Source of the DNA: Bacteroidia bacterium
GTDB taxonomy: Bacteria > Bacteroidota > Bacteroidia > Bacteroidales > Azobacteroidaceae
Length of the DNA stretch: 7,359 nt
Assembly (NCBI GenBank): GCA_025996755.1
Contig: BNTR01000132.1
Span: 1 to 7,359 of the forward strand
Reading direction: 5' to 3'
The notes below the pieces were generated by a model. That model was not told the DNA's origin. It saw nothing but the letters and a program-made list of their open reading frames with translations, and did not search any database. Below are positions 1-6,191 of the stretch, one piece after another. A program made the translations under genes and the position numbers. How positions within the stretch are numbered: position 1 is the first letter of the stretch; each line of letters starts with the position of its first letter.

Positions 1-731
1 AAACTTTTGCCGCAACCGGTGGCACCGAAATAGGTACCGCCTTTGCCATCCGCGCACCAAGGTAAACATACTGTCGATGCCATCCTTATCTCTTGCCATT
101 CCTGCAATTCTGCGCCATGCGTAGAAAAATTCGTAAGGGGCGAAAAATGAACCGGCTTTGTTGTTCACGCCATCGCTGATTACACAGAAAGCATTGTATT
201 TGAACAGTTCGGGAATATCTCTTTGTAGCGAGTAGTCAGTTGCACGTAGGCATCGTGGATAGTTGCCTCTTCGCGAATGGCACTTTTGAACTCAAACACC
301 ACCACCGGCAAACCATTGATATAGAGAATGCCATCGGGAATGCGCTTTTCCGTGCCGACGATTTCCAACTGATTGACAAACTTGTAGATATTATGATTTG
401 TGCTAAAATCAATCAACTCAACGTGAATATCTTTCCGGTTGCGGTCTTCGCGTTTCAGGATAAAACCGTCGGACAGCCATCGCTGAATGGTTTTGTTGCT
501 TTCGTAAAGGTCGGAAGCGGGCAGGGTTTTCAATTGCAAGATGATTGTTTTTGCTTCTGTTTCGGTCAGTTGCTCGTTTTCGTATCGCGACAGCAAATAA
601 TGCAGCAAATCTTCGTCAATCAGCACTTCATCGGCTGCACGTGCAATGCTGTCGCTTGTGAAATGCGGATAGTTTTCTTTTTGCAACAATTCGATGAATG
701 CCTGTTCTAATCGCTCTTCTGTAAATTTCAT
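1..731 (-). pseudogene. hsdR: Type I restriction endonuclease subunit R (HsdR), N-terminal part, frameshifted and internally deleted
   Basis: HsdR is the nuclease and translocase subunit of type I restriction enzymes. The open frame from the ATG at 731 gives 183 residues and stops at 180-182. It holds the N-terminal endonuclease domain, with PD-(D/E)XK residues visible as D133, E147 and K149 (PDG, then VFEFKSA). After residue ~170 the homology moves to another frame: bases 222 down to about 60 encode DIPELFKYNAFCVISDG and on through GSFFAPYEFFYAWRR to GIDSMF. Restoring one T to the run at 222-224 (an A on the coding strand) would rejoin the frames. Bases 50-3 return to the first frame and encode DGKGGTYFGATGCGKS, the Walker A region of the motor. 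Family members have about 50-55 residues between GIDSMF and DGKGG; here almost none remain, so roughly 160 bases appear lost. The start overlaps the stop of the abortive-infection gene (ATGA). The rest of the gene lies beyond base 1. Identity as HsdR is sure; loss of function is very likely unless the reads are wrong. Confidence 0.88.
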
Positions 732-1558
732 ATTGCAAAATTAGTGATTTTTTTATTTTTGTTAAATTCATAAGTGTCAAGCAAAAAAGTAGTCATCGTC
801 CCTGCTAAATTGACAGCAAGTTCGGCATGCCGTGAAGAAGGTTTTGACTGTGTTATCTTTTTTCCATGAGAATCACTTAACTTGTTTCTTAAAGAACCAA
901 GCCCCTCTACAACAGTTTGGCAACCGCCTAAAATTTGTTTAAAAATTTGTTCTGTATGTTGGTCTGGGGCAAGATTTAATTTTTCTGCTGTTAATTTATA
1001 TAGTTTGGGAAGTTCAATATCATCTTTATATTCAACTTTCATTTCGTCAAGAATATATTTGCAGGTCGTTTCAATTAACGTTCTTGCCGTTGTAATAGCA
1101 CCTTCCGGGTCTTCTATTTTTCTTGCTATGGCTTTTTTCCATTGAGCCACAATGTATTCTTGATTGAATTTTTCAATAGTTTCGGACGTAGAAATATTAA
1201 CGATACCCTTTTGTTTGGCTTCCAACATTAATCGCTCGGATAGTTTTTCGCACTTCTCTTCTATTTCTTTCGTAATCTTAAAGAAATCAGGGTTTAAAAT
1301 TCGTTTCCCTTTATAATATTCGATAAATGATATTAAGAGCTTTCCAATATTGTAATCCGATTCTACATCCCAAACAGCCCTTATTCTTTTAGCCTTAGAA
1401 TCGCCATATTTATCGTATTTTTTTGTGTAAATATCAATCTGAATACTATCTAAAACGAATCTTTGCAAAGAATCGTTTCCAAAGTCCAGCACCCACCCAG
1501 ATTCCATTTGAAGGTATTTTTCCAAATATGCTTTATCTTCGTATGTTAAATTTGCCAT
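728..1558 (-). CDS. Abortive infection family protein with Abi_C C-terminal domain
   Basis: The protein has 276 residues and no signal peptide or membrane segment, so it is probably cytoplasmic. Residues 1-100 match the N-terminal part often seen in this family: GWVLDFGNDSLQRF, then a DIYxxKYxKYGDSKAKRIRAVW stretch and a long helical segment. Residues ~155-265 match the Abi_C (abortive infection C-terminus) domain: GAITTARTLIETTCKYIL, a KLYKLTAEKLNLAP segment, GGCQTVVEGLGSLRNKLSDSHG, and a final RHAELAVNLAGTMTTFLLDT helix. The family is linked to phage defence by cell growth arrest or death; the biochemical activity is not established and cannot be read from the sequence. It starts 15 bases after the hsdS stop, with an A-rich aaaaagat ahead of the ATG. 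It ends in a 4-base ATGA overlap with hsdR, so it belongs to the restriction operon. Base content is low in GC (line 1021-1080 has 18 G/C in 60). It appears intact. Confidence 0.85.
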   Translation of the reverse strand: MANLTYEDKAYLEKYLQMESGWVLDFGNDSLQRFVLDSIQIDIYTKKYDKYGDSKAKRIRAVWDVESDYNIGKLLISFIEYYKGKRILNPDFFKITKEIEEKCEKLSERLMLEAKQKGIVNISTSETIEKFNQEYIVAQWKKAIARKIEDPEGAITTARTLIETTCKYILDEMKVEYKDDIELPKLYKLTAEKLNLAPDQHTEQIFKQILGGCQTVVEGLGSLRNKLSDSHGKKITQSKPSSRHAELAVNLAGTMTTFLLDTYEFNKNKKITNFAI

Positions 1559-1573
1559 ATCTTTTTAATTATT

Positions 1574-2797
1574 TTATTTTTTTGCCATTTTTGCCAACAA
1601 TAATTCTTTCATTTTGCCAAGATAATGATTTTCTTTGACCTTATCAAGGATATACACTAATGACTGTTTTCCCCAATGGTTGAATTTATCAAGTAAAATA
1701 TTATCGGGTAGCAATAATGTAATATTCTCAATATCAACATTACTCACATTTGCTTGCGCACTATCGCCTCCTACATTAGTTATTTCATTGTAAAATTCAT
1801 CTTTTCTCAACGAATAATATAAAAATGCTGTTTTCTCTACTTGACTACACCCCGTGTCAAACAGTCCAACACGTTGATTCACAAATGTATTTTCAAAAAT
1901 ATCAGGAACAATTGCTACTTTACCAAACGTTGCTCCAGTCATTGCAATTACAATATTCCCAATAGTTGCAGCGTAATTTGATGCTACCTTTGAGTTTTCT
2001 TCACTAATGTAATCAATGGTTGAATAGTCGATAGTATTATTCTGAATACTCCCAATTTTGATAACAGGAACACCAATAGATTGCCACCATTCGCTTTTAA
2101 AAGCAAATCCAGATTTAACTTTTGCATAATCCCCAATTTTCCTAACTTTCCACCCCTCCGGCACCATCCCCATCTCACTCTCCACCATCACCCCGCCATT
2201 CGACCGATACGCCTTCCCCTCCTCATTCGGAAATTCAAAATCCACAAACCATTGTTTGTAAATCGCCTGTGCGGTTTCTTCCAATTTTTGTATCAGACTG
2301 TTATTGAGGGCTATGCGGTTTTGAATTTTGTTGTATTCGGCTACTATTTCTTTTTGCTTTTCAATGGGCGGAACAGGTAATTGCATATTGCAGAAATCTT
2401 CCCATTCCAAACTGCCTCGCACGCCGCCTATGGCATAAAAACAGGCTTCGCGGTCAAATTCGGCACGTGTAAACCACATCATTAAATATTCAGGCAGCAA
2501 AATTTCGGTATCTTTTATTTCAAAAACAGGATAGGCTTGCGAAATAATCGCTTCATCCAATTCTGATAATAAAGCGACCGGCATCTTTTTATCGCGCCTT
2601 ACCTGCATCGTGCTGCAAGCAAATTGATTTTTGCGAATGATTTTGTAATTTGCCATATCTGTCCCAATAATATTGGCAACAGAAGGAATAAATTGTTTGA
2701 AAATAGTTAGCCCTAAAAGCGTTTCCACTTTCAAATCCTTATTCCGTTCATCCACTAACCGGATATAATCGCCGATGGGTTTATAATTCGATGGCAT
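1574..2797 (-). CDS. hsdS: Type I restriction-modification specificity subunit (HsdS)
   Basis: HsdS gives type I enzymes their DNA target, each of its two target-recognition domains reading one half-site. The protein from the ATG at 2797 has 407 residues, the usual full length. Residues 1-~165 form TRD1 (PSNYKPIGDYIRLVDERN start). Residues ~165-240 are the central conserved helix and spacer (LPVPPIEKQKEIVAEYNKIQ, AIYKQWFVDFEFP, ESEMGMVPEGW). Residues ~240-360 are TRD2 (VRKIGDYAKVKSGFAFKSEWW, MTGATFGKVAIVP), and the last ~45 are the distal helix. The frame is open upstream to an ATG at 2869. I chose 2797 because MPSNYKPIGDYI is the family's normal start and because it overlaps the preceding gene by 17 bases, which suggests translational coupling. 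The gene looks intact although hsdR is broken and no hsdM is seen. Base content shifts sharply inside it: 14 G/C in 60 at 1681-1740 (TRD2) against 37 in 60 at 2161-2220 (central region), as expected from TRD exchange. Confidence 0.93.
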   Translation of the reverse strand: MPSNYKPIGDYIRLVDERNKDLKVETLLGLTIFKQFIPSVANIIGTDMANYKIIRKNQFACSTMQVRRDKKMPVALLSELDEAIISQAYPVFEIKDTEILLPEYLMMWFTRAEFDREACFYAIGGVRGSLEWEDFCNMQLPVPPIEKQKEIVAEYNKIQNRIALNNSLIQKLEETAQAIYKQWFVDFEFPNEEGKAYRSNGGVMVESEMGMVPEGWKVRKIGDYAKVKSGFAFKSEWWQSIGVPVIKIGSIQNNTIDYSTIDYISEENSKVASNYAATIGNIVIAMTGATFGKVAIVPDIFENTFVNQRVGLFDTGCSQVEKTAFLYYSLRKDEFYNEITNVGGDSAQANVSNVDIENITLLLPDNILLDKFNHWGKQSLVYILDKVKENHYLGKMKELLLAKMAKK

Positions 2798-4685
2798 ATT
2801 TGTCAGTTGTTTTATATCCCTGTTCGGGATGGTTGTGAGTGTAAGGGAAGTGTTTTTCCAACTTTCCATCTTTTATCATTTGTGGAAACACTTTATTTTT
2901 CATATAACTTATTGATTTGTTGACTTGCTTTGCCACAACTTCCATTTTCACATAATTGCTTTTACAAACCCTCATTATTTGTGTTTCTAACTCGTCTTTT
3001 TTCAATCGTGTTAAGGTGTCACCCTTATTGTTCGAGGTGTCACCCTTAATTTTTGAGGTGTCACCCTTATTGTTCGAGGTGTCACCCTTAATTTTCATAT
3101 CTGTAACATTATCAATACTTTGCGAGGTGTCACCCTTTTTGTTGGAGGTGTCAACCTTTGCGTTTATTTTATAGGTTGTCCATCGTCCGTTATTGTCCGA
3201 TTCGAGGTAGCCTTCGGTGCAGAGTTTTTTTAGCAAACTTGTAATATCCGTGCGGTGTCTGTTGAGTATATATTGCAGTCGGTTATTGGAAATAGAGCCT
3301 TCTATCTGGCAGAATGATAACACGGTGAGTTCGTCCGGAGCAAGGGTATCAATATTTCCGAAAATGGCGCGAAGTTCGTCCAAAACGGTGTCCGGTATAA
3401 TACTGAACATCGGTAGCGTAAGTTTTACCTTGTCGGGTTGCGATTCCAATTCGATAAACGGTTTTCGCCAGTTCGATTCCTGCCATCCCACCATAATTTT
3501 ATCCACTCCGCTGCCTGCTTTTTCCGCACGTCCTATAAGCAAAAACATCTGTTGCAACGAAGGATTTCTGCATTCGCTTATTCCACCGGCATAGTATTGT
3601 TCAAGCGATACCAGCAGTGTTCCCGGATTGGAAAAAACAAATTTTTCCGTATCCAGCCAAACGATAATATTGCCACTTAATGAGTAATCGGCGTGTACCA
3701 AAGTATTGATAAAAGCCTCTCGCAAAGCGGTATGTGTTGAAGTTTCATCTACTCTTTCATCATTTTCGAGGCGAAACGGCTTGGGTAAGATAGAAGCCAG
3801 TTTTTGCCATACTTTAAGGTAAAATTGCAGTAGGTTACATTCCCACGTTCCATCGGGATAAATGCGGTCTGTCCAGCGTATTTGCGGGTCAAGCGACAAC
3901 GTTTCCCTAAAATCGGGGAAATAATTCGGAAGTGCTTCCTGTTCTCTAAGGCTGTCTGCTTTGCCGAACATGAGCATACCGGCAAGCGTAATGCCTTCAT
4001 CTTTGGTTTTTCTGTCAATTCGATAAGCACCAATTTTCTTCAAAAGTTCCATGTCGTCTAATGCGTGCCACGGGTGTCCGGGACGAGAAGACATAAACAG
4101 TTGTCGAAATTGTTTTAAGGTGGCAGCGTCCAAGTCGGCTAATGTATAGCCCATAAGTATCAAGCTGTCTTTTTTCAATTCGGCTACAGAATCGGCAAGC
4201 ATCCTTTTTATTTCATCATCCGTACAGCGATAATCTCCTTCGTGATTGCGCTTGTATGTATTGCCAAACGGGTTTCTGGTAAGAAAAACCGGTCTTTCGG
4301 TTCTGGATGCGTAAGGAACACGAAACACCAATAGTTGTTTCCCCTTAACCTTTATAACTTTAACATCATCGTTGGAAAGTAGATTGCGATTTGTCGTATT
4401 CAGGTTATTACAATCGCTCCAAAATTGTTTTTTATATGTATCAATTTGCTCATCATCCAATCCATCCACAATGATTGTTTTCCCTTTTTCAGTGATGCCA
4501 AGAACGATTATTCCTGTATTGGTATTGGCAAAAGCAGAATATGTTTTCCAAAATTCTTTCGGGAAACCACCTTGGGCAGACTTAAATTCTATTTCATTGT
4601 ATTCCTTAAATGGAACTTCATTTTCTATCAATGAAAAAATAGAATACGCATCGTCCCAATCAAATATTTCTTGTTTTTTTTCCAT
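2781..4685 (-). CDS. AlbA_2 (Schlafen-type) DNA-binding and RecG-like ATP-binding protein with a heptad repeat linker
   Basis: The protein has 634 residues. Residues ~25-165 form an AlbA_2 domain (EIEFKSAQGGFPKEFWKTYS, AFANTNTGIIVLGI). Residues ~310-420 form a HATPase_c_4 domain of the kind found in RecG-like regulators (ALREAFINTLVHADYS, SNPGTLL, RNPSLQQMF, AGSGVDKI). Residues ~450-505 look like a winged helix (LSFCQIEGSISNNRLQYILN), and ~560-634 like a second helical DNA-binding segment. Between them lies a KGDTSNN-type repeat linker. Such proteins are often found inside type I restriction operons next to hsdS; their role there is not settled, with transcriptional control or accessory defence as candidates. 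A GTG at 4688 extends the frame by one codon, but the ATG at 4685 is the likelier start because it overlaps the stop of an upstream mini-ORF as TGATG. The stop overlaps hsdS. The ATPase motifs look complete, so the gene is probably functional. Confidence 0.87.
   Translation of the reverse strand: MEKKQEIFDWDDAYSIFSLIENEVPFKEYNEIEFKSAQGGFPKEFWKTYSAFANTNTGIIVLGITEKGKTIIVDGLDDEQIDTYKKQFWSDCNNLNTTNRNLLSNDDVKVIKVKGKQLLVFRVPYASRTERPVFLTRNPFGNTYKRNHEGDYRCTDDEIKRMLADSVAELKKDSLILMGYTLADLDAATLKQFRQLFMSSRPGHPWHALDDMELLKKIGAYRIDRKTKDEGITLAGMLMFGKADSLREQEALPNYFPDFRETLSLDPQIRWTDRIYPDGTWECNLLQFYLKVWQKLASILPKPFRLENDERVDETSTHTALREAFINTLVHADYSLSGNIIVWLDTEKFVFSNPGTLLVSLEQYYAGGISECRNPSLQQMFLLIGRAEKAGSGVDKIMVGWQESNWRKPFIELESQPDKVKLTLPMFSIIPDTVLDELRAIFGNIDTLAPDELTVLSFCQIEGSISNNRLQYILNRHRTDITSLLKKLCTEGYLESDNNGRWTTYKINAKVDTSNKKGDTSQSIDNVTDMKIKGDTSNNKGDTSKIKGDTSNNKGDTLTRLKKDELETQIMRVCKSNYVKMEVVAKQVNKSISYMKNKVFPQMIKDGKLEKHFPYTHNHPEQGYKTTDKYAIEL
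3014..3166 (-). repeat. 21-bp in-frame tandem repeat encoding KGDTSNN/KGDTSKI heptads
   Basis: The core AGGTGTCACCCTTA (plus strand) starts at 3014, 3035, 3056 and 3077, exactly 21 bases apart. Variant copies start at 3125 (48 bases on, so 27 bases are inserted) and 3146 (AGGTGTCAACCTT). Units at 3014 and 3056 are identical over 21 bases, and those at 3035 and 3077 nearly so, giving a 42-base higher-order unit. Each unit encodes seven residues (KGDTSNN or KGDTSKI), so copy-number change keeps the reading frame. The tract forms residues ~507-557 of the AlbA_2 protein, a hydrophilic linker between two DNA-binding-like segments. Confidence 0.93.
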
Positions 4686-4723
4686 CACACATCAATTTTA
4701 TATCCTAATTCGTTTTTTGCCAT
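4685..4723 (-). other. 12-codon mini-ORF (MAKNELGYKIDV), leader peptide or possible hsdM deletion scar
   Basis: An ATG at 4723 opens 12 codons, MAKNELGYKIDV, ending in a TGA at 4687-4685 that overlaps the ATG of the AlbA_2 gene as TGATG. It lies about 20 bases after a Bacteroidota-type -7 element and follows A-rich gataaaaacaac, so it is well placed for translation and coupling. The first residues resemble HsdM starts of the MA(K)xxELGFE kind, and LGYKIDV resembles HsdM ends of the LGYxx kind. HsdM is the subunit expected directly upstream of such an AlbA_2 gene. Whether it is a scar, a coupling leader or chance cannot be settled from 12 codons. Confidence 0.4.
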
Positions 4724-4742
4724 GTTGTTTTTATCCAATGGA

Positions 4743-4773
4743 CAAAATTAGATAAAAATCACGAGATATACAA
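4743..4773 (-). promoter_or_regulatory. Bacteroidota-type promoter of the restriction/defence operon
   Basis: On the minus strand TAATTTTG (4750-4743) matches the -7 consensus TAnnTTTG of the Bacteroidota housekeeping sigma factor. A TTG (4773-4771) lies 20 bases upstream in the -33 position. Transcription would start near 4737, about 14 bases before the mini-ORF ATG and about 50 before the AlbA_2 ATG. No other promoter this good is needed downstream, because the genes that follow overlap or nearly touch. Confidence 0.65.
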
Positions 4774-4790
4774 GCGCATGAAAAAATGAA

Positions 4791-4820
4791 TTGTTCGTTC
4801 ATATTTTTTTTGTATCTTTG
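4791..4820 (+). promoter_or_regulatory. Bacteroidota-type promoter of the oxidoreductase gene
   Basis: TATCTTTG (4813-4820) is an exact match to TAnnTTTG. TTG at 4791-4793 lies 19 bases upstream in the -33 position, followed by a T-rich spacer. Transcription would start near 4827, giving a leader of about 27 bases. The leader is A-rich (aaaattttaaaaaat) with no Shine-Dalgarno site, as usual in this phylum. It is divergent from the promoter at 4743-4773, the two -33 elements being 17 bases apart. Confidence 0.8.
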
Positions 4821-4853
4821 CAACGGAAAACATAACATAAAATTTTAAAAAAT

Positions 4854-6191
4854 ATGAATGCAAAAGATTTGAACACAATGAGCCGGCGTCGCTTTTTGGG
4901 CTATTCTGCCCTTGGTTTGGCGGGGCTGACAATTCTTCCGAGTCGGGTGTTTGCCGCCGGTGGGCGGTTGGCTCCGAGCGACAGGGTTGTGATGGGATTT
5001 ATCGGATTAGGGCAGCAGGGGCTTTCCGATTTCAGAAGTTTTACGTCGTGTCCGGGCGTGCAGGTCGTTGCCTGTTGCGATGTGGACAGTATCAAGCGCG
5101 AACGCTTCAAAAGGCGGGTGGAGGCTTGGCAAAAGGAGCAGGACGTGCCTGTGAGATGCGACACGTATGAGTTTTATGAGGACTTGCTGGCTCGCAAGGA
5201 TATTGATGCCGTGGCTATTGCTACGCCCGACCATTGGCACGCGCTGATTACTATTCAGGCTTGCCGCGCCAAAAAAGATGTGTATGTGCAAAAACCTTTG
5301 GCATTCACTGTCACCGAAAGTTTGCAGATGGTGAAAGCCGTGCGCGAAAACGGTGCGGTGTTGCAGGTGGGCAGTCAGCAACGCTCCGCCGAAGAGTTTC
5401 AGCAGGCTATCGCCCTGATTCGCAGCGGTGCCCTGGGGCATGTGGAAACGATTTACGCCAAGGTGGGCGCCCCCCCTACCCCGCTGAATTTGCCCGAACA
5501 GCCCGTTCCGGCAAGTTTGAACTGGAACCAGTGGATGGGTCCTCTGAACGACCCGAAGATACATTATCATCCCGATTTATGTCCGCCCGTTTCTCTGAAA
5601 CCCGAAAAGAATGAGGCTTTGTGGGGTGCGTGGCGATGGTATCGCGAAACGGGCAACGGATATACAGCCGATTGGGGTGCACACATGTTCGACATCGCTC
5701 AGGCTGCCATCGGAATGGACGGCTCAGGTCCCAGCGAATTTATCCCGAAAGGCTACAAGGGGGCAGAATACCTCACAATGAAATATCAGAACGGCATCGT
5801 GATGACCGAACAGCCCTTCCACGAGGGGGGTGGCAACGGGATACGCTTCAACACCACCAAAGGCTGGCTCAAAGTGGCGAGAGGCTATATCGAATGTTCC
5901 GACGCAAATCTTCTTGCCAAAATTGAGCAGGAAGTCAATCAGGGTGAATATGAGATAAGTTCGCCGCACATGCAGAATTTTATTGATGCCGTGCGCTCGC
6001 GCAAAAACCCGATTGCGCCGGTAGAGGTAGGTTGCAGCACCAACATCCTGTGCGTGAATGCCAACATCGCCACCGAGTTGCAACGCCCTGTATTGTGGAA
6101 TCCGGCAACGCTCAGCTATGGCGACGACGCGGAAGCGGCAAACCACCGGCTCTACAACTACCAATATCGCAAGCCATACACTTTATATTAG
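4854..6191 (+). CDS. Tat-exported Gfo/Idh/MocA family oxidoreductase
   Basis: The protein has 445 residues and is an NAD(P)-dependent sugar or polyol oxidoreductase by family. Residues 9-35 form a twin-arginine signal (MSRRRFLGYSALGLAGL, possible cut after RVFA), so it should be folded with cofactor and exported to the periplasm. The Rossmann fold follows: GFIGLGQQG (48-56), the CCDVD strand end, ATPDHWH (123-129), and YVQKPL with Q146-K147-P148 in place of the more usual EKP. The C-terminal part has the bacterial-type substrate domain, with WRWYRETGNG, DWGAHMFD (H277, D280), and a closing pattern around RPVLWNP. Some relatives are GH109 glycosidases that use NAD in hydrolysis, so the reaction cannot be fixed here. 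Met1 is placed 33 bases after the promoter; Met9 (4878) would also keep the whole Tat motif. The 3' end overlaps the ROK gene by 9 bases, tail to tail. The gene is intact. Confidence 0.9.
   Translation: MNAKDLNTMSRRRFLGYSALGLAGLTILPSRVFAAGGRLAPSDRVVMGFIGLGQQGLSDFRSFTSCPGVQVVACCDVDSIKRERFKRRVEAWQKEQDVPVRCDTYEFYEDLLARKDIDAVAIATPDHWHALITIQACRAKKDVYVQKPLAFTVTESLQMVKAVRENGAVLQVGSQQRSAEEFQQAIALIRSGALGHVETIYAKVGAPPTPLNLPEQPVPASLNWNQWMGPLNDPKIHYHPDLCPPVSLKPEKNEALWGAWRWYRETGNGYTADWGAHMFDIAQAAIGMDGSGPSEFIPKGYKGAEYLTMKYQNGIVMTEQPFHEGGGNGIRFNTTKGWLKVARGYIECSDANLLAKIEQEVNQGEYEISSPHMQNFIDAVRSRKNPIAPVEVGCSTNILCVNANIATELQRPVLWNPATLSYGDDAEAANHRLYNYQYRKPYTLY

Noticed and set aside
240..710. Plus-strand open frame of 156 codons opposite hsdR
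   Set aside because: It is the antisense shadow of well-recognised HsdR N-terminal sequence and has no family features of its own.
2798..2869. Upstream ATG start for hsdS at 2869
   Set aside because: The extra 24 residues lie wholly inside the AlbA_2 coding sequence and are absent from usual HsdS starts; MPSNYKPIGDYI at 2797 is the normal family start.
3014..3166. CRISPR-like or operator repeat array
   Set aside because: The period is only 21 bases with no unique spacers, and the units sit in frame within a protein, coding for heptads.
3749..4033. Minus-strand 94-codon frame inside the AlbA_2 gene
   Set aside because: It is an alternate frame over the ATPase region, which reads well in the main frame throughout, so no frameshift is implied.
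4686..4688. GTG start one codon before the AlbA_2 ATG
   Set aside because: The ATG at 4685 forms a standard TGATG junction with the preceding mini-ORF and is the commoner start codon.
4801..4812. T-run before the oxidoreductase promoter as a terminator
   Set aside because: No hairpin stem precedes it and no gene ends there; it is better read as the spacer of the Bacteroidota promoter.
4901..5682. Long open frames on both strands within the oxidoreductase gene (187 codons minus, 126 codons plus)
   Set aside because: They are GC-rich shadow frames over conserved oxidoreductase motifs, with no start context or recognisable domains.
5724..6164. Minus-strand open frame of 146 codons
   Set aside because: It is antisense to the conserved C-terminal domain of the oxidoreductase.
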